A DNA stretch of 64,000 nucleotides from Achromobacter sp. Marseille-Q4962. GTDB taxonomy: Bacteria > Pseudomonadota > Gammaproteobacteria > Burkholderiales > Burkholderiaceae_B. The stretch lies in NCBI RefSeq assembly GCF_943737005.1, contig NZ_CALSFU010000021.1, positions 1 through 64,000 of the forward strand. The letters run 5' to 3'. Below are positions 46,374-55,630 of this stretch, piece by piece. The notes beneath the pieces were generated by a model, which was given only the letters and a program-made list of their open reading frames with translations, searched no databases and was not told where the DNA came from. Position 1 is the first letter of the stretch, and the number at the start of each line of letters is the position of its first letter. The position numbers and the translations under genes were made by a program.

Positions 46374-47843
46374 ATGTCCGCATTCCGCCACATACGCCCC
46401 GCCCTGCCCGCGCTGCTGCTGGCGCTGGCCGCCTGCGCCTTCGCCCCGGACGGCAAGCCGCCCGCCATGGCGCTTTCCGGCCAGTACGGCGCAGAGCCGG
46501 CCCCTGCCTCGGCCGCCGCCGCGCAAGGCGTGGCGCAGCGCTTCGAACAGGGCGCGCGGCCCGTGCCCGAATGGTGGAAACGTTATGGCTCGCCCGCGCT
46601 CGACGCCATGGTCGAGGAAGGGCTGGCCAACAGCCCCGACCTGGCTTCGGCGCGGCACAGCCTGGACGCCGCCCGCGAACAGCTGCGCGGCCAGATCGGC
46701 GCCTCGCTGCTTCCCTCGGTGGACGCGGGCGGCGAAGTTTCGCGCCAGCGCGCGCTGGGCATGCCCATCCTGCCCGAGCCTACCGCGCTCTACAACATCT
46801 ACACCGGCCGCATCCAGGCCCGCTACACGCTCGACCTGTTCGGCGCCGCGCGCTATGCCAACGCGGGCCAGGCCGCGCGCGTGGACCAGCAGGCCTTCCA
46901 GCTCGAAGCGGCGCGGCGCGCGCTGGCGGCCAATATCGTCACGGGCGCCATCCGGTCGGCCGCGCTGGCCGAGCGCGTCGCGCTGACCGAAAAACAGGCG
47001 GCGCTGGCGCGCCTGGTGGCCCGCGACGCGCAACGCCGCTACGAATTCGGGTCGGCCTCGCAAACCGAGGCGCTGGATGCCGACCAGGACGCGGCGGCGC
47101 TGGAAGCCGCCCTGCCCGGCCTGCGCGCGCAATGGCAGGCGTCCCGCCACGCGCTGGCCGTGCTCATGGGACGCCGCCCCGACCTGGCGCCGCCCGACCT
47201 GGCCTTCAGCACGCTGCGCGCGCCGGCCAGCGTGCCCGTCGCCGTGCCGTCCGACCTGCTGGCCTCGCGGCCGGACGTGCTGGGGGCGCAGGCCGTGCTG
47301 GAAGCCGCCGCCGCCGACGTGGGCCTGGCCACCGCGCAGCTCTTTCCCAGCCTGTCGCTGTCGGCGTCCATGGGCAAAGGCGGGTTCGACTGGCCCCAGG
47401 CCCTGTCGGGCGCGGGCTCGATCTGGAGCCTGGGCGCGTCGATCACGCAGCCGCTCTTTCATGGCGGCGCCCTGCTCGCCCAGCGGCGCGCCGCCCGGGA
47501 TCTCTACGAGGCGGCGGCCGAGCAATACCGGCAGACCGTGCTCACGGCCTTGCGCAGCGTGGCCGACAGCCTGGCCGCGCTGGAGGCCGACGGAGCCGCG
47601 CTGGCCGCGGCCGAGGCATCGCGCAAGGCGGCGCAGCGCTCGTACGAGAACACGGCGGCCCGCGTGCGCCTGGGCGCGCTCGCGCCTTATACGGCGCATG
47701 CCAGCGAGCAGCATTATGTCCAGGCGCGCCTGCGGGAAGTGCAGTATGCGGAAGCCCGGCTCGCCGACACCGCCGCCCTGTTCCAGGCCATGGGCTCGCC
47801 GGTGGCCCCGCTCGCGCCGCTCGCCGCCGGCCAGCGGCGCTGA
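46374..47843 (+). CDS. RND efflux outer-membrane factor lipoprotein, system II
   Basis: TolC/OprM-family duct of 489 residues. Lipoprotein signal with lipobox LALAAC (Cys near residue 21), then WWKRYGSPALDAMVEEGLAN, LASRPDVLGAQAVLEAAAAD, TAQLFPSLSLSASMGKGGFD and GASITQPLFHGGALLAQRRA, all typical of NodT/OprM ducts. It starts 2 bp after the pump stop and completes operon II. Confidence 0.93.
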   Translation: MSAFRHIRPALPALLLALAACAFAPDGKPPAMALSGQYGAEPAPASAAAAQGVAQRFEQGARPVPEWWKRYGSPALDAMVEEGLANSPDLASARHSLDAAREQLRGQIGASLLPSVDAGGEVSRQRALGMPILPEPTALYNIYTGRIQARYTLDLFGAARYANAGQAARVDQQAFQLEAARRALAANIVTGAIRSAALAERVALTEKQAALARLVARDAQRRYEFGSASQTEALDADQDAAALEAALPGLRAQWQASRHALAVLMGRRPDLAPPDLAFSTLRAPASVPVAVPSDLLASRPDVLGAQAVLEAAAADVGLATAQLFPSLSLSASMGKGGFDWPQALSGAGSIWSLGASITQPLFHGGALLAQRRAARDLYEAAAEQYRQTVLTALRSVADSLAALEADGAALAAAEASRKAAQRSYENTAARVRLGALAPYTAHASEQHYVQARLREVQYAEARLADTAALFQAMGSPVAPLAPLAAGQRR

Positions 47844-47868
47844 ACCGGCCGGCGCGGCGGCGCGCGGT

Positions 47869-48777
47869 TCAGCCGCGGCCCAGCATGCGCTTGGCCAGGC
47901 TGACCGCTCCCAGCACCACTGCGCCGGCCGCCGCGCCGAACAGCATGTTCAGCGCCGTAGCGGCCACCCCGCCCCACAGGCCGCCGCCGGCGGCGCCGGC
48001 CACACGGTCGATGGCCTCGTGGACCGGCGCAATGCCGTGCACGAGAATGGCTCCGCCCACCATGAACATGGCGGCCGTACCCACCACCGAAAGCGTCTTC
48101 ATGAGATAAGGCGCCAGGGCCACGATGCGGCCGCCCAGCCAGGCCGCCCCCGCTGTGCCCTTGCGGCTCAGGTACAGGCCCAGGTCGTCCAGCTTCACAA
48201 TGGCCGCCACGAGCCCGTACACGCCGATCGTCATCGCGATGGCGATGCCCGACATGACCAGCACCTGCGTGAGAAAAGGCGCGCCCTCGACCGCTCCCAG
48301 CGTAATGGCGATGATCTCGGCCGACAGGATGAAATCGGTGCGCACCGCGCCTTTGATCTTCTGCCGCTCGAACGCCACCATGTCCACCGAGGCGTCGGCC
48401 AGGGCGCGGGCCCGCTCCGCCCGCTCGGCTTCCTCGCCATGGTCGAGGAACCGGTGCGCCAGCTTCTCCACGCCCTCGAAGCAGAGATAGGCGCCGCCCA
48501 GCATCAGCAGGGGCGTCACGCCCCATGGCGCGAATGCGCTGACCAGCAGCGCCAACGGCACCAGGATCAGCTTGTTCACGAACGATCCGCGGGCCACGGC
48601 CCAGACCACCGGCAGCTCGCGGTCGACCGGCACGCCGGTCACCTGCTGGGCATTGAGCGCCAGGTCGTCGCCCAGCACGCCGGCGGTTTTCCTGGCCGCC
48701 ACCTTCGTCATGACGGAGACGTCGTCGAGCAGGGAAGCGATGTCGTCGAACAAGGCAAAGAAACTGCTGCCGGCCAT
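47869..48777 (-). CDS. DUF808 (YedI-like) membrane protein
   Basis: Inner-membrane protein of 302 residues. It has the family N-terminus MAGSSFFALFDDIASLLDDV, then KVAARKTAGVLGDDLALNAQ, several membrane helices, and LGGAYLCFEGVEKLAHRFLD. The function of DUF808 proteins is not established. It converges with the RND operon II duct gene (25-bp gap) and has no evident operon partner. Confidence 0.88.
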   Translation of the reverse strand: MAGSSFFALFDDIASLLDDVSVMTKVAARKTAGVLGDDLALNAQQVTGVPVDRELPVVWAVARGSFVNKLILVPLALLVSAFAPWGVTPLLMLGGAYLCFEGVEKLAHRFLDHGEEAERAERARALADASVDMVAFERQKIKGAVRTDFILSAEIIAITLGAVEGAPFLTQVLVMSGIAIAMTIGVYGLVAAIVKLDDLGLYLSRKGTAGAAWLGGRIVALAPYLMKTLSVVGTAAMFMVGGAILVHGIAPVHEAIDRVAGAAGGGLWGGVAATALNMLFGAAAGAVVLGAVSLAKRMLGRG

Positions 48778-49278
48778 GCGGGCCCTCCGGTGGACTGCGG
48801 CGCGCGGGCCGCGGATTCAAGCGTCGAGCATACGACACCGGCTGCCGGCCCGCGCGTCCGTGCATTGAGTTACAACTATTTCATTTATTGGCGCCAAGGC
48901 GGGTTGCGCAGCGGCCGGCTCGCGCAAATGGACCCCGGCCCCGCCGCGCCCGGCTTTGGCCGCTCTCTCCAATTTGAATTCAATTTTTCCCATGTTGTGG
49001 TCTTTTCAACCAAACATGCCTCAACTATCGGTAGATCGCCCTGGATCGTGAATGCCAATGAGCATTTCTTACATAAATGTTAATATGTGATATATTTGTA
49101 ACAATACGGAGACAGTTCGGGGTTTCCACCTTTGCTGGCGGTTGCGAATGGCGCTCTACACACCCTTATCTTCCGGCATGTTGCCGGGCCGACAGACTGC
49201 CGCCATGCAGGCGGGCATCGCAACACGGGCCGGGGGCCCGCGCCTGCCGCGGCCCGGCGCGGCGGCGGAGCGCGGCCC
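48778..49278. other. AT-rich intergenic/leader region before the EAL gene
   Basis: About 500 bp with an unusually AT-rich core at 48960-49110, including CATTTCTTACATAAATG-like sequence and TATATTTGTAAC. The downstream half (49132-49278) is open in frame with the EAL gene from a TTG, but its composition looks non-coding. It probably holds the EAL promoter. No RNA gene was recognised. Confidence 0.5.
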
Positions 49279-50820
49279 GTGGTCAGCCCGCTGATCCCGG
49301 CCAGGCAGCGGCGGGCGGCCGCGCTGCCGCTGCTGACGGCGGCGCTTGCGCTGCTGGGCGCGGCGCTGGGCTGCGCGCTGGGCGACCGCATGGACACGGG
49401 CCGGACGGAGCAGGAGCTCCAGGCTTATAACTTCCAACTGCTGCAGCGCGCCGCCGCCGTGGCCGAGGAAGGGCGGCAGGTCCTCGAACGGTTCCGCCAT
49501 GCCGCCGGCCCATGCTCCCCCGCCGACCTGGCACGCCTGCGCGAAGCGCTGTTCTATGCCCACTACCTCGGCGACATCGCCCGCGTGCGGGACGGCCGGC
49601 TTGCCTGTTCGGCCATCTGGGGCGCGCTCGGCGCGCCCGCCGAGCTGCCGCCCGGCGGCTTCCGCGACCCGCGCGGCTACCGCTTCTGGCGCGACACGGC
49701 CCATCCCATGGCGCCGTCGCTGCAAGGCGACATTGCCGCCAACGACACGATGGCGGTGTTCACCGCGCCCGATGCGTTCGACGGCTACCCGGCGCAGGAC
49801 GGCCGCATCGGCTCCGTGCTGCTGACGCGCAACGGCCAGTATGTCTTTCGCCGCTTCCCGGAGCGGGCGGAATCCGCGGCGCCGGCCGGCGGGCTTTCGG
49901 CGGCCCTGTGGCCGGCGCTGCGGGCGCGCGAATGCGCCGCGCCGGGCGCCGGCGACATCTGCGCTCAGTCCCGCACCCGGCTGTCGGACCGCACCTACAC
50001 GCTGATCCTGTCCATGGCGGGGCTGGCGATCGGCGCGCTGGCGGGCGTGGCGCTGGCGCTGCGCAACCAGCAGGCGAATTCGCTCACCGGGGCGCTGGGC
50101 GCGGCCATGCGGCGCGGAGAAATCCATCTGGTCTACCAGCCGGTGCGCGAACTGGCCAGCGGCCGCATGGTCGCCGTCGAGGCGCTGGCGCGCTGGACCC
50201 ACCGCGACGTGGGGCCGATTCCGCCCCAGACTTTCGTGGCCTGGGCGGAGGCCACGGGCCTGGGCCGGGAATTCACGCGCTACGTGGTGCGCACCGCCAT
50301 CCATGACCTGCGCGACCGCCTCACCGACGACTCCGGCTTCTACGTCACCATCAACGTCTCCGCCGGCGATATCGAAGACCCCGGCTTCCTGCCGTATCTG
50401 CGCGAAACCCTGATGGAGCATCGCGTCGCGCCGTCGCGCGTCGGGCTGGAGATTACCGAGTCGGCCACTTTCTCGGCCACGGATCCCGCGCTGGAATTGC
50501 GCAAGTACCGCCAGCTGGGCGTCAAGATCCTCATCGACGATTTCGGCGCAGGCTATTCGAATCTCAGCAATCTGGTGCGCTGGACCGTAGACGCCATCAA
50601 GCTGGACCGCCTGTTCATCGAATCCCTGCCCACGGTGAAGGCCGCCGGCAAGGTGCTGGACCAGGTGCTGGAAATGGCCCACCAGCTCGACCTGCGCCTG
50701 ATCGCCGAGGGCCTGGAAACCGTGGAGCACGCGAACTACGTGCTGCAGCGCCTGCCCACCGCCTGCGGACAAGGCTGGCTGCTCGGGCGTCCTTGCGCGC
50801 TGCAGGATCTGCCGCGCTGA
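49279..50820 (+). CDS. Membrane-anchored CSS-motif EAL c-di-GMP phosphodiesterase
   Basis: Hydrolyses cyclic di-GMP, lowering biofilm and surface-attachment signalling. 513 residues from GTG 49279. First membrane helix LPLLTAALALLGAALGCALG; a periplasmic domain with conserved cysteines (GPCSPADLARLREALFY; GRLACSAIWG); second helix LSMAGLAIGALAGVALALRN. The EAL domain is intact: VEALARW (E301), INVSAGDIED, LEITESATF, IDDFGAGYSNL (D420-D421), AIKLDRLF and AEGLETVEH. The periplasmic part resembles the CSS-motif family, in which a disulfide controls activity, though here the motif reads CSA. A TTG start at 49132 is possible but adds a non-typical leader. Confidence 0.88.
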   Translation: MVSPLIPARQRRAAALPLLTAALALLGAALGCALGDRMDTGRTEQELQAYNFQLLQRAAAVAEEGRQVLERFRHAAGPCSPADLARLREALFYAHYLGDIARVRDGRLACSAIWGALGAPAELPPGGFRDPRGYRFWRDTAHPMAPSLQGDIAANDTMAVFTAPDAFDGYPAQDGRIGSVLLTRNGQYVFRRFPERAESAAPAGGLSAALWPALRARECAAPGAGDICAQSRTRLSDRTYTLILSMAGLAIGALAGVALALRNQQANSLTGALGAAMRRGEIHLVYQPVRELASGRMVAVEALARWTHRDVGPIPPQTFVAWAEATGLGREFTRYVVRTAIHDLRDRLTDDSGFYVTINVSAGDIEDPGFLPYLRETLMEHRVAPSRVGLEITESATFSATDPALELRKYRQLGVKILIDDFGAGYSNLSNLVRWTVDAIKLDRLFIESLPTVKAAGKVLDQVLEMAHQLDLRLIAEGLETVEHANYVLQRLPTACGQGWLLGRPCALQDLPR

Positions 50821-50835
50821 AGGCGCGCACGGCCT

Positions 50836-52284
50836 TCAGGCGGCCGCGCGCGCGCCGGCCGGGCGCAGCACCTGTCCCGGGCGGGCGCCGCTGGCCGCCC
50901 GGCCGTTCCAGACCAGCGTGCCGTTGACCCACACCGCCTCGATGCCTTCGCTGCGCCGCACCGGCTCGGCAAAGGTCGCCAGGTCGGCAACCGTGTCCGG
51001 GTCCAGCAGCACCAGGTCGGCATAGTGCCCGGCCTTCAGCAGCCCGCGGTCGGCCAGGCCGTACTGGCTCGCGGCCAGGCCGGTCATGCGGTGAATGGCC
51101 GCGGGCAGGCTGAGCGTCCCCTCTTCGCGCACCAGCCGGCGCAGCACCCGGGTGAAGGTGCCCCATTGGCGCGGATGGGGGTGCGGGTCGAACGGCAGGC
51201 CGTCCGACCCCACCATGGTGAGCGGGTGCTGGAAGATGCGGGTCACGTCGTCGGGCGACATGAGGAAATAGATGGCGCCCGCCGGCGCCAGCCGCGCCAG
51301 CGCGGCCTCGTCGTCCAGCCCGAGTTCGGCCTGCACCTCGCTGAAATCGCGGCCCGTCGCGGCCGGATACCCCTTGGACCAGGTAATCAGCGTCCGGCTG
51401 GCCAGGCGTGCGCGGTCCAGCCGCAGCATGGTGGAAGTGGCGGGATACGGATGGCAGTCCAGGCACACGGGCTGCCGCGCGGCCGCCCGGGTGATGAGCT
51501 CCAGGGTCTCGCGGCTGCGGCCGTGGTTGCGCTCGCCGGCCAGCTTGTGGTGCGAGAACACGACCCGCGCGCCCGTGGCGCGGCCGATCTCCAGCGCTTC
51601 TTCCATTGCCGGGACGATGTGGTCGGCCTCGTCGCGCAGATGCGTGGCGTAGATCGCGCCGCGGCCGGCCAGCGGCGCGCACACGTCGATGATCTCGTCG
51701 GTGGGCGCGGCCGCCGCCGGCGGATAGAACGTGCCGGTGGATACGCCGAAGGCGCCCGCCCGCATGGCCTCGTCCAGCAGCCCGGCCATCGCCTCGCGCT
51801 CGCGCGGCGTGGCCGCGCGCGCCGTGTCGTCCATGACCGCCACGCGCAGCGTGGTGTGGCCCACCAGCGCGATCACGTTGGTGGCGGCCGGCTGGGCTTG
51901 CAGGTGCGCGACCCAGTCGGCGAACGTGGCGAAGCGGAACAGCCCGGGCGGCCCCAGCAGGTCCAGGGGCTGCGGCACGGCGTCGCGCACCAGCGGCGCG
52001 AGGCTGATGCCGCAGTTGCCCGTGACCACCGTGGTAATGCCCTGCGACACCTTGGGCGTCATGTCGGGGTGCGCGAGCAGATAGCCGTCGTCATGCGTGT
52101 GCGAGTCGATGAAGCCCGGCGCCAGCACCTTGCCGCCCGCGTCCCTCGTGTTTGCGCCGGCGGGCGGCTGGAACTCGCCCACGGCGAGGATGCGCTGGTC
52201 CTGGATGGCGAGATTGCCCCGGACCGGCGCCCCGCCGGAACCGTCCACGATCAGGGCATTGGTGATGATGAGATCGGCTTGCAT
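50836..52284 (-). CDS. N-acyl-D-amino-acid deacylase (D-aminoacylase)
   Basis: Zinc amidohydrolase of 482 residues, the usual length, which releases D-amino acids from N-acyl forms. Metal and active-site motifs match D-aminoacylase: FIDSHTHDDGY, TGNCGISLAPL, IYATHLRDE, VFSHHKLAGERN and MVGSDGLPFDPHPH. The ATG at 52284 begins directly before the first beta strand (MQADLIITNALIVDG). It lies 20 bp after a Bug-type binding protein on the same strand, so uptake and hydrolysis are probably linked. Confidence 0.92.
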   Translation of the reverse strand: MQADLIITNALIVDGSGGAPVRGNLAIQDQRILAVGEFQPPAGANTRDAGGKVLAPGFIDSHTHDDGYLLAHPDMTPKVSQGITTVVTGNCGISLAPLVRDAVPQPLDLLGPPGLFRFATFADWVAHLQAQPAATNVIALVGHTTLRVAVMDDTARAATPREREAMAGLLDEAMRAGAFGVSTGTFYPPAAAAPTDEIIDVCAPLAGRGAIYATHLRDEADHIVPAMEEALEIGRATGARVVFSHHKLAGERNHGRSRETLELITRAAARQPVCLDCHPYPATSTMLRLDRARLASRTLITWSKGYPAATGRDFSEVQAELGLDDEAALARLAPAGAIYFLMSPDDVTRIFQHPLTMVGSDGLPFDPHPHPRQWGTFTRVLRRLVREEGTLSLPAAIHRMTGLAASQYGLADRGLLKAGHYADLVLLDPDTVADLATFAEPVRRSEGIEAVWVNGTLVWNGRAASGARPGQVLRPAGARAAA

Positions 52285-52304
52285 GCGTATGGCCGCGTTT
52301 GCGC

Positions 52305-53282
52305 TCAGTCCAGTTTCTCGATGCCGGCCGATTCGATGATGCCGCGCCATTTGGCGGTTTCGGCGTCGATCAGCTTCTTGAAGTCCGCCGGGCTTCCGCC
52401 CGCCGGTTCGGCGCCCAGCGCGGCCAGGCCCTGGCGCACCTCGGGGGCCTGCAGCGCCTTGACCAGCTCGGCATTGAGCTGCCGCACGACGGCATCGGGC
52501 GTGCCCCTGGGCGCCACCACCCCGCCCCAGGCCACCGTCTCGTAACCCTTGAGGCCCAGCTCGTCGATGGTGGGCACTTCCGGCAGCAGCGACAGCCGCT
52601 TCAGGCTGCTCACGCCCAGCGCGCGCACCTTGCCGCTCTTGATGAGCGGCACCGCTTCCGAGGAATTCACGAAAATGAAGTCGAGCCGGCCGCCCAGCAG
52701 GTCCTGGATGGCGGCGGGCCCGCCGTTGTAGGGGATGAACGTCACGTCGATCCCGGCCATGCTCTTGAAAAGCTCGCCGCCCATGTGGCCGGTGGTTCCC
52801 ACGCCCGACGCGCCGTACGACATGCGGCCCGGCGCCGCCTTGGCGCGGCCGATCAGGTCCTGCACCGACTTCACCGGCGAGGCGGCGGGCACGATCAGCA
52901 CGTTGTAGAGATCGAACAGGTGCGCCACCGGCGCGAGATCCTGGTCTACGTCGTACGGCAGCTTCTTGAAGAGCGAACGGTTCACCGCCAGCGTGTTGAT
53001 ATTGCCGTAGCCGATGGTGTAGCCGTCGGCGGCGGCGCGCTTGATGAGCGTGATGCCGATGTTGCCCGCGGCGCCCGGGCGGTTCTCGACCACCACATTG
53101 GCGCCGGTATCCTTGGACACCTGCGTGGTGACCAGGCGCGAGAGCACGTCGGGCGAGCCGCCCGCGGCGGACGGCACGACAAACGTGATGGGTTTCTCGG
53201 GAAAGGCGGCGTGGGCGGCGGCGCAGGCCAGCCCGGCTGCCAGGGCGGCCGCGCGCAGGCCGCGTTGAAGATGGCGGTTCAT
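52305..53282 (-). CDS. Bug-family (TctC-like) periplasmic solute-binding protein
   Basis: 325 residues. Signal peptide MNRHLQRGLRAAALAAGLAC ending near AHA, then FPEKPITFVVPSAAGGSPDV, the Bug signature, and later VVENRPGAAGNIG, YGASGVGTTGHMGGELF and IPYNGGPAAIQDLLGGRLDF. Such proteins bind carboxylates or amino-acid-like ligands and are greatly expanded in Bordetella. No TctA/TctB genes are adjacent. Operon partner of the D-aminoacylase; divergent from a LysR gene. Confidence 0.93.
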   Translation of the reverse strand: MNRHLQRGLRAAALAAGLACAAAHAAFPEKPITFVVPSAAGGSPDVLSRLVTTQVSKDTGANVVVENRPGAAGNIGITLIKRAAADGYTIGYGNINTLAVNRSLFKKLPYDVDQDLAPVAHLFDLYNVLIVPAASPVKSVQDLIGRAKAAPGRMSYGASGVGTTGHMGGELFKSMAGIDVTFIPYNGGPAAIQDLLGGRLDFIFVNSSEAVPLIKSGKVRALGVSSLKRLSLLPEVPTIDELGLKGYETVAWGGVVAPRGTPDAVVRQLNAELVKALQAPEVRQGLAALGAEPAGGSPADFKKLIDAETAKWRGIIESAGIEKLD

Positions 53283-53421
53283 TCGTATTCCCCTGTTGTG
53301 GTTTGATACTGCGCCGGGCAGGTTATCACTGGCGCGGCGCCGCTCCCTCATCGAAAAATGTCCCGAACCTATAATCCGCCGTTATTGCCAGCAATCCCAC
53401 AGCCAGAGACGAGCAGCCGGT

Positions 53422-54351
53422 ATGCACGATGACGATTCCCCCTCGGCGCTGACGCCCGGCGGCAGCCGGCCCCTCAACCTGCGCCAGATCGAGGTGTTCC
53501 GCGCCATCATGATGTCGGGCTCGATCAGCGGCGCGGGCCGCATGCTCCATGTGTCCCAGCCCGCGGTGAGCCGCGTGCTCGCTCTTACCGAAAGCCGGCT
53601 GGGCTATGCGCTTTTCGAGCGCACGCGCAGCCGGCTCGTGCCCACGCCGGAAGCGCGCCGGCTGTATGGCGAAGTCGAGCAGGTCTATGGCGGCATCCAG
53701 CGCGTCAACGACCTGGCCGCCTCGCTCGCCCGCGACGGCGCGGGCATGCTGCGCGTGGTTTCCAGCGCCACCTTCGGCCAGCGCCTGGTGCCCCAGGCCC
53801 TGCTGCGCATGCGCCGGCGCAACGAGCGCAGCCGCATCGACTATCGCAGCGTCACCTATGACGAGTTGGCGGGGTATTTCCTCACCGGCCGCGCCGACGT
53901 TGGCCTGTCCATGTCGCCGCCGCAGCATCCCAACCTGAGCTCCACCCTGCTGGGAACCGTGCCCATCGTCTGCCTCGCGCCGCGCGGCCACGAACTGGCC
54001 GGACACGAGGTGGTGCACGCCGGCGACTTTTCCTGCGCGCAATGGATAGGCTATCCCCCCGACACGCCGCTGAGCCGGGCGCTGGCGCCCTTCTTCGGCG
54101 GCGAACCGGCCTGCGCGCCCGCGGTCGAAGTCCATTCGCCCGTCACGGCCTGCGCCTTCGTCCTGCAGGGCCTGGGACCGGCGCTGGTGGACCGCTGGTG
54201 CGTCACGCCCGAACTGGCCGGCCACGTCGAAATCCGGCCGGTCGAACCGCCCGCCCACGTGCAGATCTGGGCCACCCACACGAATCTGGCGCCGATTCCC
54301 CTGCTCGGCCGGCGCTTTCTCGAAGCCGTCTCGCAGGTGCTGGCCGACTAG
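53422..54351 (+). CDS. LysR-family transcriptional regulator
   Basis: 309 residues. Helix-turn-helix NLRQIEVFRAIMMSGSISGA, then HVSQPAVSRVLALTESRLGY, followed by an effector domain with LRVVSSATFGQRLVPQALLR. The ATG at 53422 is chosen; an upstream in-frame start at 53296 overlaps the divergent promoter region. Divergent from the Bug/D-aminoacylase unit (139-bp gap) and upstream of the N-carbamoyl hydrolase gene, it probably controls both. Confidence 0.9.
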   Translation: MHDDDSPSALTPGGSRPLNLRQIEVFRAIMMSGSISGAGRMLHVSQPAVSRVLALTESRLGYALFERTRSRLVPTPEARRLYGEVEQVYGGIQRVNDLAASLARDGAGMLRVVSSATFGQRLVPQALLRMRRRNERSRIDYRSVTYDELAGYFLTGRADVGLSMSPPQHPNLSSTLLGTVPIVCLAPRGHELAGHEVVHAGDFSCAQWIGYPPDTPLSRALAPFFGGEPACAPAVEVHSPVTACAFVLQGLGPALVDRWCVTPELAGHVEIRPVEPPAHVQIWATHTNLAPIPLLGRRFLEAVSQVLAD

Positions 54352-54599
54352 GGGGCGCCGCCCCCGGCGTCCATCGAATTTTGTGCCACCGCCATAACGC
54401 CGCGCTATCGCCGGCAGCGCGCCGCTGCTCGAAAACCCAATGGCGGCGCGGACTTGCGCCCTGCCGGCGGCGCGGGCCCGGCCGCCGCGCGGCGGGTTTC
54501 GCCGCGGCGGCATAAACGGCATGCTTATGCCCGGACGGCCGGCGTTTCCATGCCGGCCGCAACCGCACACGCGAACACAGACGAAAAGGGACGCAAGCA

Positions 54600-55559
54600 A
54601 TGAACGAAAAGGGGAAAGCCGGACGCCGCATCGGGCTGGCCGTGGCCCAGATGGGGCCGGTGCACCTGGCCGATACGCGCCGGCAGGTCGTGGCAAGGCT
54701 GGTGGAGATGCTGCGCGACGCGCACGGACGCGGCGCGGAGCTGGTGGTGTTTCCCGAGCTGGCGCTCACCACGTTTTTCCCGCGCTACTGGATGAGCGAG
54801 GAAGAAGCGCAGGCGCGCTTCTTCGAGGCCAGCATGCCCAATGCCGACACGCAGCCGCTCTTCGACGAGGCGCGCCGCCTGGGCGTGGGCTTTTATCTCG
54901 GCTATGCCGAACTGACGCCGCAGGGCGTGCCCTACAACACCGCCATCCTGGTCGACAGGGCCGGCGCCATTGTGGGACGCTACCGCAAGATCCACCTGCC
55001 GGGCCACGACGACCACAAGCCCGATGCGCCCTTCCAGCACCTGGAAAAGAAATTCTTCCGGGTCGGCGACGAGCCCTTCGGCGTATGGGACGCCATGGGC
55101 GCGCGCATCGGCATGTGCCTGTGCAATGACCGGCGCTGGCCCGAAACCTGGCGCGCCATGTCGCTGCAGAGCGCCGAGCTGGTGCTCCTGGGCTACAACA
55201 CGCCCTCGCACAACATTCACTGGCCCGAGCCGGTGCACCTGCGCATGCACCACCACCTCATCACGCTGCAGGCCAGCGCCTACCAGAACTGCGTCTGGGC
55301 GGCCGCCGCCGCCAAGTGCGGCTCGGAAGACGGCCATCACATGATCGGGGGCTCGGTCATCGTCGCCCCCACCGGCGAGATCGCCGCGCAGACCGTGACC
55401 GAAGATGACGAAGTCATCGCGGCCCATGTCGACCTGGACCTGGCCGAGGCGTTCCGCCGCAACGTCTTCGACTTTGCGCGCCACCGGCGTCCCGAGCACT
55501 ACGCGCTCATCACCGAGCGCACGGGCCCCGGCCCCGCGCTGCCGCGCAAGCCGCTGTAG
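54600..55559 (+). CDS. N-carbamoyl-D-amino-acid hydrolase (nitrilase superfamily)
   Basis: 319 residues. It converts N-carbamoyl-D-amino acids to D-amino acids, CO2 and ammonia. The catalytic triad of the family is visible as E53 (VVFPELALTTFF), K130 (GRYRKIHLPGH) and C175 (CLCNDRRWPETWR). By eye the sequence follows the Agrobacterium D-carbamoylase over its full length (FPRYW, FQHLEKKFF, GYNTPSHN, SAYQNCVWAAAA, VAPTGEIAAQT). GGGA lies before the ATG. It lies beside D-aminoacylase and a shared LysR, so D-amino-acid derivatives are the common theme. Confidence 0.9.
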   Translation: MNEKGKAGRRIGLAVAQMGPVHLADTRRQVVARLVEMLRDAHGRGAELVVFPELALTTFFPRYWMSEEEAQARFFEASMPNADTQPLFDEARRLGVGFYLGYAELTPQGVPYNTAILVDRAGAIVGRYRKIHLPGHDDHKPDAPFQHLEKKFFRVGDEPFGVWDAMGARIGMCLCNDRRWPETWRAMSLQSAELVLLGYNTPSHNIHWPEPVHLRMHHHLITLQASAYQNCVWAAAAAKCGSEDGHHMIGGSVIVAPTGEIAAQTVTEDDEVIAAHVDLDLAEAFRRNVFDFARHRRPEHYALITERTGPGPALPRKPL

Positions 55560-55630
55560 CCCGCACGGGAAGCCCAAGCGAACCGCCCTCCGCAGCCGGA
55601 CGACGATCCGGCCCGCGGGGGGCGGAGCAG

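Noticed and set aside
43060-46383. 1107-residue minus-strand frame under RND pump II
   Set aside because: Same kind of antisense artefact; the pump motifs on the plus strand are unambiguous.
47844-47868. GC-rich hairpin between the convergent duct and DUF808 genes as a terminator
   Set aside because: Pairing is imperfect and there is no T run; too weak to list.
49132-49278. TTG-initiated extension of the EAL gene
   Set aside because: The added 49 residues have no family match, and the GTG at 49279 gives a normal short basic end before the first helix.
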